From NCBI GenBank assembly GCA_045132055.1, contig JBGURP010000041.1:42923-106922 (forward strand): a stretch of DNA of 64,000 nt. Reading direction: 5' to 3'. This DNA comes from F23-D06 sp045132055 (GTDB lineage: Bacteria; Bacteroidota; Bacteroidia; Bacteroidales; WCHB1-69). This document shows, one piece after another, positions 33,155-41,136 of the stretch. The position numbers and the translations under genes are program-made. The notes beneath the pieces were generated by a model that saw nothing but the letters and a program-made list of their open reading frames with translations, had not been told where the DNA came from and made no database searches. Each line of letters begins with the position of its first letter. Position 1 is the first letter of the stretch.

Positions 33155-34741
33155 TTATTTGATCAAATTTCCCAGAATATCGCGGGTCAATTCCCTCGTG
33201 ATGGTTCGGGTGGCGGCGGATGTGGTGTTCTTCACCACCTTTTCGGTTGCGGATTTGCTGGATTTGGTCTTTTTGCCTGTCACCTTGTCGCTGATCAGCG
33301 TGCCGACCAGTGTGCCGATGGTAGCAGTGAGGGCGGTGAACACCGCTTTCAATACTTTGGAAATCAAACCGGGTTTCTTTTTACCTGTGGTCTCTTTCCC
33401 GGATTTCTTCTCAATGTCGCCTCCCTTTTCATCGGAAGTAGCCGGAAGATTTTGAGCCTCAGTCTCTTTCATTAACATTTCGTAGGCACTCTCGCTGTCA
33501 ACGGGTGTGTCGTACTTGCCATACACGCGGCTGCTTCTGATAATCTGGTTGCGCTGTTCGGGGGTGACGGCTCCGATTTGGGAGAGCGGGAACAGGATCT
33601 TGGCGCGTTGCACGATGCCTGGCGCACCTTTCTCATCGAGGAAGCTGACCAACGCCTCGCCGGTTTCCAACGTGGAGATGGCCTCTTCAGTCTTGAATTC
33701 AGGATTGGGGCGGAACGTGTCGGCGGCGGTCTTCACGGCCTTCTGGTCTTTGGGCGTGTATGCGCGCAATGCGTGTTGCACGCGGTTGCCGAGCTGTCCC
33801 AAGATGTTCTCTGGAATGTCGTTGGGGTATTGGGTGATGAAATAGACCCCCACGCCCTTGCTTCGGATCAGGCGGATCACCTGCTCAATCTTGTCGGTCA
33901 TGGCCTTGGAGGTGTCCTCGAAGAGCATGTGGGCCTCGTCGAAGAAGAAGACCAGCTTGGGCAGATCGAGGTCGCCAACCTCGGGCAGGGTGGAGTAGAG
34001 CTCGGAAAGGAGCCACAGCAGGAAGGTGCTGTAGAGCTTGGGTTGGAGCATCAGCTTGTCGGCGGCGAGCACGCTCATCACGCCCTTGCCGTTTTCCAAT
34101 TGAAGGAAATCGTGGATGTCGAAGCTGGGCTCGCCGAAGAACTGGTTGGCTCCCTGGCTTTCCAGTTGCAGCAGCGCGCGTTGGATGGCGCCTACGCTGG
34201 CGGAGGAGATGATGCCGTATTGGGTGGTGTATTCCTTGGCGTGCTTGGCCACATAGTCGAGCATGGCGCGCAGATCCTTCATGTCGAGGATTTGCAGACC
34301 ACGCTCATCGGCGATGCGGAACACGATGTTGAGCACACCGTCCTGGGTTTCGTTGAGGCCAAGCAGGCGAGAGAGCAGTTGCGGACCCATCTGGGAGATG
34401 GTGGCGCGGATGGGGTGTCCCTGTTCGCCGTAAACATCATAAAAACGCACGGGGCACGGCTGGAACTGAGGGTTCTCAATGCCGAACTCGGGCATGCGCT
34501 TCTCGATGAAACCGCTCATCTGTCCGGTCTGGCTGATGCCGGAGAGGTCGCCCTTCATGTCGGCCATGAAGCAGGGCACGCCGGCCTGCGAGAAACTTTC
34601 GGCCATCACTTGCAGGGACACGGTCTTGCCCGTGCCCGTGGCGCCGGCGATGAGTCCGTGGCGATTGGCCATTTTACCTTGGATGGAGAGTGCGCCTTCC
34701 GCGCAATGGGCGATGTACAGCCCGCGTTCGATATCGTACAT
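33155..34741 (-). CDS. HerA-like (DUF853) ATPase
   Basis: 528 aa FtsK/HerA-superfamily ATPase. Walker A is GATGTGKT at residues 33-40 and Walker B is LVFFFDEAHMLF; ARFYDVYGEQGHPIRAT and GVYFITQYPNDIPE are also typical of the DUF853 family, found widely as a stand-alone gene of unclear role (probably DNA or protein translocation). A Lys/Ser/Thr-rich C-terminal tail contains a glycine-alanine hydrophobic stretch (VLKAVFTALTATIGTLVGTLI) that could be an amphipathic or membrane-associating helix. No NurA partner is nearby, so it is not a standard HerA-NurA pair. Confidence 0.85.
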   Translation of the reverse strand: MYDIERGLYIAHCAEGALSIQGKMANRHGLIAGATGTGKTVSLQVMAESFSQAGVPCFMADMKGDLSGISQTGQMSGFIEKRMPEFGIENPQFQPCPVRFYDVYGEQGHPIRATISQMGPQLLSRLLGLNETQDGVLNIVFRIADERGLQILDMKDLRAMLDYVAKHAKEYTTQYGIISSASVGAIQRALLQLESQGANQFFGEPSFDIHDFLQLENGKGVMSVLAADKLMLQPKLYSTFLLWLLSELYSTLPEVGDLDLPKLVFFFDEAHMLFEDTSKAMTDKIEQVIRLIRSKGVGVYFITQYPNDIPENILGQLGNRVQHALRAYTPKDQKAVKTAADTFRPNPEFKTEEAISTLETGEALVSFLDEKGAPGIVQRAKILFPLSQIGAVTPEQRNQIIRSSRVYGKYDTPVDSESAYEMLMKETEAQNLPATSDEKGGDIEKKSGKETTGKKKPGLISKVLKAVFTALTATIGTLVGTLISDKVTGKKTKSSKSATEKVVKNTTSAATRTITRELTRDILGNLIK

Positions 34742-34766
34742 GATGAGTGGTTTTTTATTGTTCGTG

Positions 34767-34774
34767 CAAAAGTA
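34767..34774 (-). promoter_or_regulatory. -7 box TACTTTTG for the HerA-like gene
   Basis: Reverse complement caaaagta, 25 bases before the start codon. Confidence 0.65.
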
Positions 34775-34819
34775 GTAATTTTTTATTTTGTTTTAAAATT
34801 GTGCAGAGATAAAAAACAC

Positions 34820-34827
34820 TATCTTTG
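34820..34827 (+). promoter_or_regulatory. -7 box TATCTTTG for sod
   Basis: Exact TAnnTTTG match 35 bases before the superoxide dismutase ATG, divergent from the HerA-like promoter. Confidence 0.7.
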
Positions 34828-34862
34828 CAGAAAAAATCTAACACCCTTAATTTTCAAACATC

Positions 34863-35450
34863 ATGTCAAAATTCGAATTGATTTCCCTTCCGTACGAGGC
34901 TAACGCGCTGGAGCCCGTGATTTCCGCGCAGACTATCGGTTTCCACCACGGCAAACATCTGCAAGGATATGTCAACAACCTGAACGCGGCCATCGAAGGC
35001 ACGCCGTTTGCTGAAATGGACTTGGTTGACATCGTAAAGAAGGCCTCCGGTGGCATGCTCAACAATGCCGGTCAGATTCTGAACCACAATCTCTATTTCC
35101 TGCAATTCAATGCTCCGAAGGCCGACAACAAGCCGGTGGGCAAGCTGGCCGCCGCCATTGATGCCCAATACGGCTCATTTGAGGCATTTCAGAAAGAGTT
35201 TGTGCAGGCAGGCGCCACCTTGTTCGGCTCCGGTTGGGTGTGGCTCTCCGCCGACGCCGACGGCAAGCTGGTGATCTCCCAGGAGACCAACGCTGCCAAT
35301 CCCGTGCAAAAGGGCCTGAAACCGCTGCTTACCTTCGATGTGTGGGAGCACGCCTACTATCTGGACTACCAGAACCGCCGCCCCGACCATCTGAATGCCC
35401 TGTGGCAGATAGTGGACTGGAATGTGATTGAGAAACGCTATCACGAGTAA
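34863..35450 (+). CDS. sodB: superoxide dismutase, Fe/Mn family
   Basis: Dismutates superoxide in the cytoplasm. 195 aa. Metal ligands are read in FHHGKHLQGYVNNL (first His), LNHNLYFLQF (second His) and TFDVWEHAYYLDYQNRRPDHL (Asp and His). The sequence closely resembles the cambialistic Fe/Mn enzyme of Bacteroides (NNAGQ-LNH-LYFLQF), so Fe or Mn use depends on supply; that is family knowledge. It has its own promoter and ends six bases before mnmA. It is one of several oxygen-defence genes in the window. Confidence 0.94.
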   Translation: MSKFELISLPYEANALEPVISAQTIGFHHGKHLQGYVNNLNAAIEGTPFAEMDLVDIVKKASGGMLNNAGQILNHNLYFLQFNAPKADNKPVGKLAAAIDAQYGSFEAFQKEFVQAGATLFGSGWVWLSADADGKLVISQETNAANPVQKGLKPLLTFDVWEHAYYLDYQNRRPDHLNALWQIVDWNVIEKRYHE

Positions 35451-35455
35451 GAGCC

Positions 35456-36538
35456 ATGTCCAAACGCGTCTTGATGGCCATGAGTGGCGGCATTGACAGC
35501 AGCGTGTCCGCATTGTTGCTCTTGGAGCAGGGATACGAGCTGGTGGGCGCCACGTTCCGCACGTTCGACTATATCAAAGAGTCGTGTCTGGCCAAGGAAA
35601 AGGGCTGTTGCTCGGTGGAGAGCATTATGGAAGCCAAGCATTTCGCCGAGTCGCTGGGCGTGGAGCACCATATCCTGGATTTCCGGCAGCTGTTCCGCGA
35701 CCATGTGATTGCCAATTTCGTGCAGGAGTACAAGCTCGGGCGCACGCCCAATCCGTGCGTGCTCTGCAACTCGCACATCAAGTGGGGTGTGTTGCTGAAG
35801 GCCGCCGATGAGCTTGGCTGCGACTACATAGCAACAGGGCACTACGCGCGCATTGCGCAGCACCGTGGGCACTATTACCTGCAAACTGCCGCCGATGAGC
35901 ACAAGGACCAGACCTATTTCCTCTGGATGCTTACCGAAGAGAACCTCAAACGCACCATTTTCCCGCTGGGCGACCTGACGAAGCCCGAAGTGCGGAAAAT
36001 TGCGGCAGATCATCATTTCGAGAAACTGGCTAAGAAGAGCGAATCGCAAGAGATATGCTTCATTCCTAACAATGATTATCGCAGTTTCCTGGCTGAACAG
36101 GGCTGCGAAACCAGTCCGGGCAATTTCATTGATATGGAAGGTAAAGTGTTAGGCCAGCATCCCGGCTGCTTCAATTTCACAATAGGGCAGCGCAAGGGCA
36201 TGGGCATGGCGTTCGGCTCGCCCAAGTATGTGACCAAAATTAACACTGAAACCCGCGAGGTTACGGTGGGTGATCGCGATGATCTGTTCTGCAACAATGT
36301 GTATGCCACCGATGTGCGCTTGCGTGACGAGGAGTGGTTGCGCGAGTCGCCGGAGCTGATGGCCCGCATCCGTTACAAATCGCCGGCCACCGAAGCCAAA
36401 TTGATTTTAGAAGATGATTTTGCCGATACGGGCCGTATCCATTTACACTTCCACAAGCCCGTCTGGGGCGTTACCCCGGGGCAATCGGTAGTGCTGTACA
36501 AGGATGGCCTGTTGGTGGGCGGCGGGTTGATCAAGTAA
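35456..36538 (+). CDS. mnmA: tRNA-specific 2-thiouridylase
   Basis: Installs the 2-thio group on U34 of Lys, Glu and Gln tRNAs. 360 aa. The PP-loop is MSGGIDSSVSALLL, the first catalytic Cys lies in NPCVLCNSHIKW, the persulfide Cys in SQEICFIPNNDYRSFL, and YIATGHYARI is typical. It starts five bases after the sod stop and converges on glmS with a 2-base gap. Confidence 0.95.
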   Translation: MSKRVLMAMSGGIDSSVSALLLLEQGYELVGATFRTFDYIKESCLAKEKGCCSVESIMEAKHFAESLGVEHHILDFRQLFRDHVIANFVQEYKLGRTPNPCVLCNSHIKWGVLLKAADELGCDYIATGHYARIAQHRGHYYLQTAADEHKDQTYFLWMLTEENLKRTIFPLGDLTKPEVRKIAADHHFEKLAKKSESQEICFIPNNDYRSFLAEQGCETSPGNFIDMEGKVLGQHPGCFNFTIGQRKGMGMAFGSPKYVTKINTETREVTVGDRDDLFCNNVYATDVRLRDEEWLRESPELMARIRYKSPATEAKLILEDDFADTGRIHLHFHKPVWGVTPGQSVVLYKDGLLVGGGLIK

Positions 36539-36540
36539 GC

Positions 36541-38385
36541 TTATTCTACAGTTACTGACTTAGCCAAATTTCGGGGCTGATCGACATCGCGGTCCTTGGC
36601 TACTGCTATGTGATAGGCCAGCAGTTGCAAAGGAATTACCGACAAAATCGGCGTCAGGCATTCGGCAGTCTCCGGGATGGCAATGCAATAGTCGGACATC
36701 TGGGAAACTAGCGTGTCGCCTTCGGTAACGATGGAGATGATCTTGCCGTTTCTGGCTTTCACCTCCTGGATGTTGCTCACAATCTTGTCGTACGTGTGTC
36801 CGCGCGTGGCGATTACAACCACCGGCATCTCCTGCGAAATCAGGGCAATAGGGCCGTGTTTCATCTCGGCGGCCGGATAACCTTCCGCATGGATATAGCT
36901 GATTTCCTTCAACTTCAAAGCGCCTTCCAGGGCGATGGGGTAGTTGTAACCACGTCCCAGATAGATGAAGTTCTGCGCGTAGGTGAACGTTTTGGAAAAG
37001 TCGGCGATACGGTCGTTCTGATGAAGAATCTCCGAAATTTTCTCGGGTATCTCGCTCAAATCCTTCAAGATTTGCAGATATTGCTCCTCGGGGATGGATC
37101 TTTTCTCTTTGCCGATACAAAGCGACAGCATGATGAGCGCCGTCACTTGGGCGGTGAAAGCCTTGGTGGAAGCCACACCAATCTCAGGGCCTACGTGTGT
37201 GTAACAGCCGCTGTCCGAGATTCTGGGGATGGAGGAGCCGACCACGTTACAGATGGAGAAGATGAAAGCACCGGCTTCCTTGGCCAGCTTGATAGCTGCC
37301 AGCGTGTCGGCAGTCTCTCCGGACTGTGAAATGGCGATAACTACGTCGTCTTTGTGGATGACAGGTTTTCTATAGCGGAATTCGCTGCTGTATTCCACCT
37401 CCACAGGCACTTGAGCGAACTCTTCCATGGCATACATGGCGATGAGTCCAGCGTGCCATGAGGTGCCGCAAGCTGTGATGATGATGCGCTGGGCATTGAG
37501 GAAACGTTCCTTGTTGTCTATGAATCCCGAGAGAGCTATGTTGTTCTGGTCCACGTTCACGCGCCCACGCATGGAGGTCTGCAATGTCTGGGGTTGCTCG
37601 AAAATTTCCTTCAGCATGAAGTGCGGATAGCCACCTTTCTCCAATTGGCTCAAAGTCATCTCCAGTTGCTTGATTTCGGGTGTTTTGGTGGCGTTGGAGA
37701 TGGTTGTGATGACAGGCTCTTTGCCTAATTCCAGTGTTACAATGTCCTCATCTTCCAGATAGATGACAGAATTGGTGTATTCCACGATGGGTGTGGCGTC
37801 GGAAGCGAGGAAGAACTCGTCCTGGCCGATGCCAACCACCAGCGGACTGCCTTTGCGGGCCGCCACGATGGTGTTGGGGTTGTTTTTGTCGAGCACAGCG
37901 ATGGCGTATGCACCGACGACCTGGTTGAGTGTCAGCTGTACGGCGGTTTTCAGATCCACCTTCGAAGTGTGTTGGGTGTATTCAATCATCTGCACCAGCA
38001 CTTCCGTGTCGGTGGTGGAACGGAACGTGTAGCCATGTTTCATCAGACCCTGTTTGAGCAGAGCGTAGTTTTCGATGATGCCATTGTGGATGATGGCCAG
38101 CTGCTCCGATTCGGAAAAATGCGGGTGTGCATTGACCTGGTTGGGCTCCCCGTGCGTGGCCCAGCGCGTGTGCGCGATGCCAATGTGGCCGCTCACGTCC
38201 TTGTCCTCGGCAAATTTCTCCAGCTCCGCAACCTTGCCCTTGGCCTTGTAAATATTCAGTTTTCCTTGGGAGTTGATAAGGGCGACGCCAGCGCTGTCAT
38301 AACCCCGGTATTCCAATCTGTGAAGCCCTTTGATCAGAATTGGATAGGCTTCATTTTTGCCAATGTAACCGACTATTCCACACAT
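36541..38385 (-). CDS. glmS: glutamine-fructose-6-phosphate aminotransferase (isomerising)
   Basis: Makes glucosamine 6-phosphate for peptidoglycan and lipid A. 614 aa. The N-terminal Ntn glutaminase begins MCGIVGYIG with the catalytic Cys at position 2 and HTRWATHG near residue 75; two SIS domains follow (ITACGTSWHAGLIA, ISQSGETADTLAA, LGRGYNYPIALEGALKLKE) and the C terminus is RNLAKSVTVE. Start at 38385 is forced by the nucleophile Cys2 and by the -7 box upstream; a frame extending to 38427 would run into that box. No glmS ribozyme-like structure is evident. Confidence 0.96.
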   Translation of the reverse strand: MCGIVGYIGKNEAYPILIKGLHRLEYRGYDSAGVALINSQGKLNIYKAKGKVAELEKFAEDKDVSGHIGIAHTRWATHGEPNQVNAHPHFSESEQLAIIHNGIIENYALLKQGLMKHGYTFRSTTDTEVLVQMIEYTQHTSKVDLKTAVQLTLNQVVGAYAIAVLDKNNPNTIVAARKGSPLVVGIGQDEFFLASDATPIVEYTNSVIYLEDEDIVTLELGKEPVITTISNATKTPEIKQLEMTLSQLEKGGYPHFMLKEIFEQPQTLQTSMRGRVNVDQNNIALSGFIDNKERFLNAQRIIITACGTSWHAGLIAMYAMEEFAQVPVEVEYSSEFRYRKPVIHKDDVVIAISQSGETADTLAAIKLAKEAGAFIFSICNVVGSSIPRISDSGCYTHVGPEIGVASTKAFTAQVTALIMLSLCIGKEKRSIPEEQYLQILKDLSEIPEKISEILHQNDRIADFSKTFTYAQNFIYLGRGYNYPIALEGALKLKEISYIHAEGYPAAEMKHGPIALISQEMPVVVIATRGHTYDKIVSNIQEVKARNGKIISIVTEGDTLVSQMSDYCIAIPETAECLTPILSVIPLQLLAYHIAVAKDRDVDQPRNLAKSVTVE

Positions 38386-38416
38386 AATCTTATTATGTTT
38401 TATAAAAAATGAAATG

Positions 38417-38424
38417 CAAAAATA
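38417..38424 (-). promoter_or_regulatory. -7 box TATTTTTG for glmS
   Basis: Reverse complement caaaaata, 32 bases before the glmS ATG. Confidence 0.7.
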
Positions 38425-38517
38425 CAATTATTTTTTATCAAATGTGCATCGGAATATTATGAGGACGTGTGTGCAAAATTGAAAGAACTGTTTCGTGTGA
38501 TGACAGAGGTCCCGTAA

Positions 38518-38556
38518 CAAAAAAAAACGGCGGACGTGTCAGATTCGCCCGCCGCT
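38518..38556 (-). terminator. intrinsic terminator (minus strand)
   Basis: On the minus strand cggcgg (38554-38549) pairs with ccgccg (38533-38528) around a 15-base loop and is followed by a run of nine T. It ends the small lipoprotein gene. Confidence 0.85.
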
Positions 38557-38574
38557 GTCATCTTTAGTGCTATC

Positions 38575-38790
38575 TTATTGTTTGCACTTGTAGATGTTCA
38601 TGCCCTCATCCTCGTTGAGCTGGGCCTCTATTGCCTTGCACTCGTCCTTGGTTGAAGTTTCATCTTCGTACACGGGTGCGAGGTGCGCGATGTCCGTCTT
38701 AACGTAACAATGGCATCCGGCCTTGTTGCAGGAAGTTGAGATTGCAGCCAGCATTAACACAGCTGATGCGATAGCCAATACTTTTTTCAT
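38575..38790 (-). CDS. small Cys-rich lipoprotein
   Basis: 71 aa from ATG 38790, where a lipoprotein signal begins (MKKVLAIASAVLMLAAISTSC, lipobox STSC); a longer frame to 38862 would hide it. The mature part has only about 50 residues, with further Cys in CHCYV, DECK and YKCKQ, perhaps forming disulfides. Not recognised. It is last in a minus-strand run after the sigma-factor gene and a 234-residue secreted protein, and is followed by a strong terminator. Confidence 0.7.
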   Translation of the reverse strand: MKKVLAIASAVLMLAAISTSCNKAGCHCYVKTDIAHLAPVYEDETSTKDECKAIEAQLNEDEGMNIYKCKQ

Positions 38791-38892
38791 AATTTTTCTG
38801 AAGACTTCTTTGTTAAAAATAATGGTCGTCTGGGATTCTCTCTGCGGAAGTCTGTAACACATAGATATCGTCAGATGCCTTCTTAAATGGGT

Positions 38893-39597
38893 TCAGAACG
38901 TGAAAGTCAGTCCAGCACCTGTCGGCGTTGGCCCAAATCGTAACTGCATGGACATGGTGGGGGATGCGTTGAAACGACTGACAATTCGGTTGATTTGCGT
39001 CTGGCCTTTGACAGTCAGCACGACGGCGGGTACGATGAATGCGGTGGCAGCGAGGGTACCGCCTGCACATAGGAATATCCCGCCCACTGCACTGCGCCAT
39101 AGATTGACACCAAGATTGTCGCTATTGAGAATCTGTTCGTTACACTTTGCCGTCTGCACAAAAGAAGCACAGAACTGGAAAAGCCCGAGACCAGCTGTAG
39201 CCATGGCGGCCCCGCCGGCCACATAGAGCGGAATGCTGATGTACTGGTTACGTTTTGCCTTGCGATATTCCTCGTATTCGGGTGCGGAAAGCAGTCTCTT
39301 CAAGTCGGTTTTGTTGAGCCGGTACAGCTCGTTGGCTCCTGTGAGGTAAATGCCGCCCTTCTGATAGTATAGCTGTCCGATGCCCCTGTCATGGAGAAAT
39401 ATCTCTATCAGTTCGTCTTTGCTCATGCCAGTATAGTCTGAAAACGTTTCACTGACATACAGCGTATCATAGGTGATTTCCTCCTCGTAGATGTAGAGTG
39501 TGTCCTGCTTGGTCCGCTCTCCATCTACTTGTGCGGTAGCGGAGAATGTGGCACCAGCGGTGATACAAATCAGCAGGATTCTTTTTAATATGTTCAT
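38893..39597 (-). CDS. envelope protein of unknown function, 234 aa
   Basis: Signal peptide (MNILKRILLICITAGATFSATA), then a soluble part with DTLYIYEEEITYDTLYVSE and GMSKDELIEIFLHDRG, and two glycine-alanine-rich hydrophobic helices (ISIPLYVAGGAAMATAGLGLF and SAVGGIFLCAGGTLAATAFIVPAVVLTV). The C terminus, MQLRFGPTPTGAGLTFTF, ends in an alternating pattern with terminal Phe, as in outer-membrane proteins. It begins ten bases after the ECF sigma-factor gene, so it may be a target or partner. Not recognised as a named family. Confidence 0.6.
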   Translation of the reverse strand: MNILKRILLICITAGATFSATAQVDGERTKQDTLYIYEEEITYDTLYVSETFSDYTGMSKDELIEIFLHDRGIGQLYYQKGGIYLTGANELYRLNKTDLKRLLSAPEYEEYRKAKRNQYISIPLYVAGGAAMATAGLGLFQFCASFVQTAKCNEQILNSDNLGVNLWRSAVGGIFLCAGGTLAATAFIVPAVVLTVKGQTQINRIVSRFNASPTMSMQLRFGPTPTGAGLTFTF

Positions 39598-39607
39598 TAT
39601 GTTGTTG

Positions 39608-40681
39608 CTATTTAACAGAATCTTGGATAACGATGGTACGGTTCGTGCGCCGGATCTTCTTGACCACCACAGGTTGCGGGCTTTCGGGTATTTCGGTTGG
39701 GCTATCGTTTGAAACGGTAACCTCAGGTGTCGTGAACTCAGAAGAGACAGGTGTTATATGTTTTGCGACTTTGCTTCTGTTCTCAGTCTTGCATGGCACC
39801 GGTTCTTCCGAATGGTTCTCATCAACGCTGTCGGCCACTGCAACGACGGGGTTCGGCTCAGTGACCTGAGGCAGTTTGGGCGTATTTTCCTGCGGCGATG
39901 GACTAAGCAGAATGCCAGCGGTGGCGACAGCTGCGCCAGTGGCTATTATGCCTGCAGTGATTGGAATCCTGTGCGCATAAACCCACAACTTGGGAGAAAC
40001 CTTTCCGGTAACGGGGAATGTGTCGTCCGTCAGCGGCTGTAGCGGCGGGATGGAAAACCCTTTCATCTGCGTACGGCAATAGCTGTCTATTGCAGCGTCT
40101 GGGTGGATTAATAATGGAAGCAGTATCATAATGTTGTGCTTTTTCTCTTTGGATTTGTGGAACAGTATCTTTTGCAGCTCCTTGCGCGCCCTTAACAGGT
40201 GCGATTTGGAGGTGTTTGGGGAGATGTCCAGCAGTTCTGCAATCTGCTGATGGGTGAGCCGTTCAAAGACGTACAGGTTCAGCACTGTGCGGTGATGGTC
40301 GGGAAGTTGCGCGATGGCGTCCAGAATCTCCTTTTGGGAGAAGTCGGCTTTCCTGATGGCGGCCATCATGTCATCTGGAGAAGGCTCGTCTTCATCTTGA
40401 CGGGTTGTTTGCTCCGCAACCGCATCGCCATTCAGTAGCTGTATGCGCTCTTGTTCCCTAAGGTGGAGTAGAGCCTTGTTGGCCGCAATACGCATCAGCC
40501 ACCCCTCGAAGGAGCCGAATCCCCGGAAGGTGTCAGCCTTCTCAATGGCAGTGAGGAAGGCATCGTGCGCGAGATCCTCGGCGGTTGGGCGGTCAAGGAC
40601 ATAGCGGTAACACACGCCGATCATCTTTTCAATATTCTTCCCGTACGCTCTGGTCCAGAACGGTTTCATTCCATTTATCAT
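39608..40681 (-). CDS. ECF sigma factor with membrane anchor and periplasmic tail
   Basis: 357 aa. Residues 1-180 are an ordinary ECF sigma-70 factor: region 2 (VCYRYVLDRPTAEDLAHDAFLTAI, FEGWLMRIAANKAL) and region 4 (LPDHHRTVLNLYVFERLTHQQIAELLDISPNTSKSHLLRARKEL). Most ECF factors stop there. Here about 175 residues follow, with one hydrophobic segment near residues 238-260 (ITAGIIATGAAVATAGILL) and a Pro/Thr/Ser/Glu-rich low-complexity tail. The layout is that of a sigma factor joined to an anti-sigma-like membrane part. A separate anti-sigma gene is not seen beside it; the next gene is a small envelope protein. Confidence 0.85.
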   Translation of the reverse strand: MINGMKPFWTRAYGKNIEKMIGVCYRYVLDRPTAEDLAHDAFLTAIEKADTFRGFGSFEGWLMRIAANKALLHLREQERIQLLNGDAVAEQTTRQDEDEPSPDDMMAAIRKADFSQKEILDAIAQLPDHHRTVLNLYVFERLTHQQIAELLDISPNTSKSHLLRARKELQKILFHKSKEKKHNIMILLPLLIHPDAAIDSYCRTQMKGFSIPPLQPLTDDTFPVTGKVSPKLWVYAHRIPITAGIIATGAAVATAGILLSPSPQENTPKLPQVTEPNPVVAVADSVDENHSEEPVPCKTENRSKVAKHITPVSSEFTTPEVTVSNDSPTEIPESPQPVVVKKIRRTNRTIVIQDSVK

Positions 40682-40707
40682 ACTTGCAATTCAGTGTTTT
40701 TCCGCGG

Positions 40708-40715
40708 CAAAACTA
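40708..40715 (-). promoter_or_regulatory. -7 box TAGTTTTG for the ECF sigma gene
   Basis: Reverse complement caaaacta, 27 bases before the start codon. Confidence 0.6.
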
Positions 40716-40875
40716 CAAAAATGCCAGTGTAAAACGGAGTCTCTCCAATTAGTTTTTTTCTTTTGGTTTCGTTAAACAAACATTTTTAATACATCTATAG
40801 ATGCAGTTTCATGATGCAAAAAACTCAAAAGGTTGCAGTGATTAATGCATTTTTTTTGAGAAAAAATAATACCTA

Positions 40876-41037
40876 GCAATTTCCGAAGGCATTCACCGAG
40901 AAAGGACTCTATATTGTGAATTGAATCTCGCGATGCTGAAATTCAAGCATTCTGTAAAATGGGGAGGGGAGGAGGAAAAGATTGCCCGTATGGAAGAAGA
41001 ATTGGCGGCACTGAAACGACGGCTTGGGGAAGTGTAA
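40876..41037 (+). pseudogene. ORF6N-family gene remnant, 3' part
   Basis: Frame 1 reads FPKAFTEKGLY (40880-40912), then after a one-base slip frame 2 (40915-41037) reads CELNLAMLKFKHSVKW and GGEEEKIARMEEELAALKRRL, ending at TAA. The first block is the end of an ORF6N domain, the second its usual conserved tail and coiled coil. The first 60 or so bases are a near copy of 43670-43735. No start is left, so the gene is dead. Confidence 0.65.
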
Positions 41038-41104
41038 GAAGAATAAAGGTACAGGGTTAATAGGGTGGTGTCTTGTTCGGGACTTTGGGTGTTCGTATAT
41101 TTTG

Positions 41105-41112
41105 TACTTTTG
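41105..41112 (+). promoter_or_regulatory. -7 box TACTTTTG for the receptor gene
   Basis: Consensus box 24 bases before the ATG of the TonB-dependent-receptor-like gene. Confidence 0.7.
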
Positions 41113-41136
41113 CGCTTGATGTTTTAAAGGGAAAAT

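Larger units (their letters stand above)
40682..41136. other. intergenic region with -7 boxes and an ORF6N gene remnant
   Basis: About 455 bases without an intact gene. It holds the minus-strand -7 box TAGTTTTG (40708-40715) for the sigma factor, an AT-rich stretch to about 40875, the decayed ORF6N 3' end (40876-41037) and the plus-strand -7 box before the receptor gene. Confidence 0.75.

Noticed and set aside
33155..34741. HerA-NurA DNA-end-processing pair or defence system
   Set aside because: The ATPase is of the DUF853 kind, with no NurA, SIR2 or nuclease gene beside it; neighbours are housekeeping genes.
33578..34903. Long plus-strand open frame opposite the HerA-like gene
   Set aside because: It is antisense to a well-supported gene and shows no conserved motif or promoter.
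36541..38600. glmS ribozyme upstream of glmS
   Set aside because: The leader between the -7 box and ATG is only about 30 bases, too short for the ribozyme.
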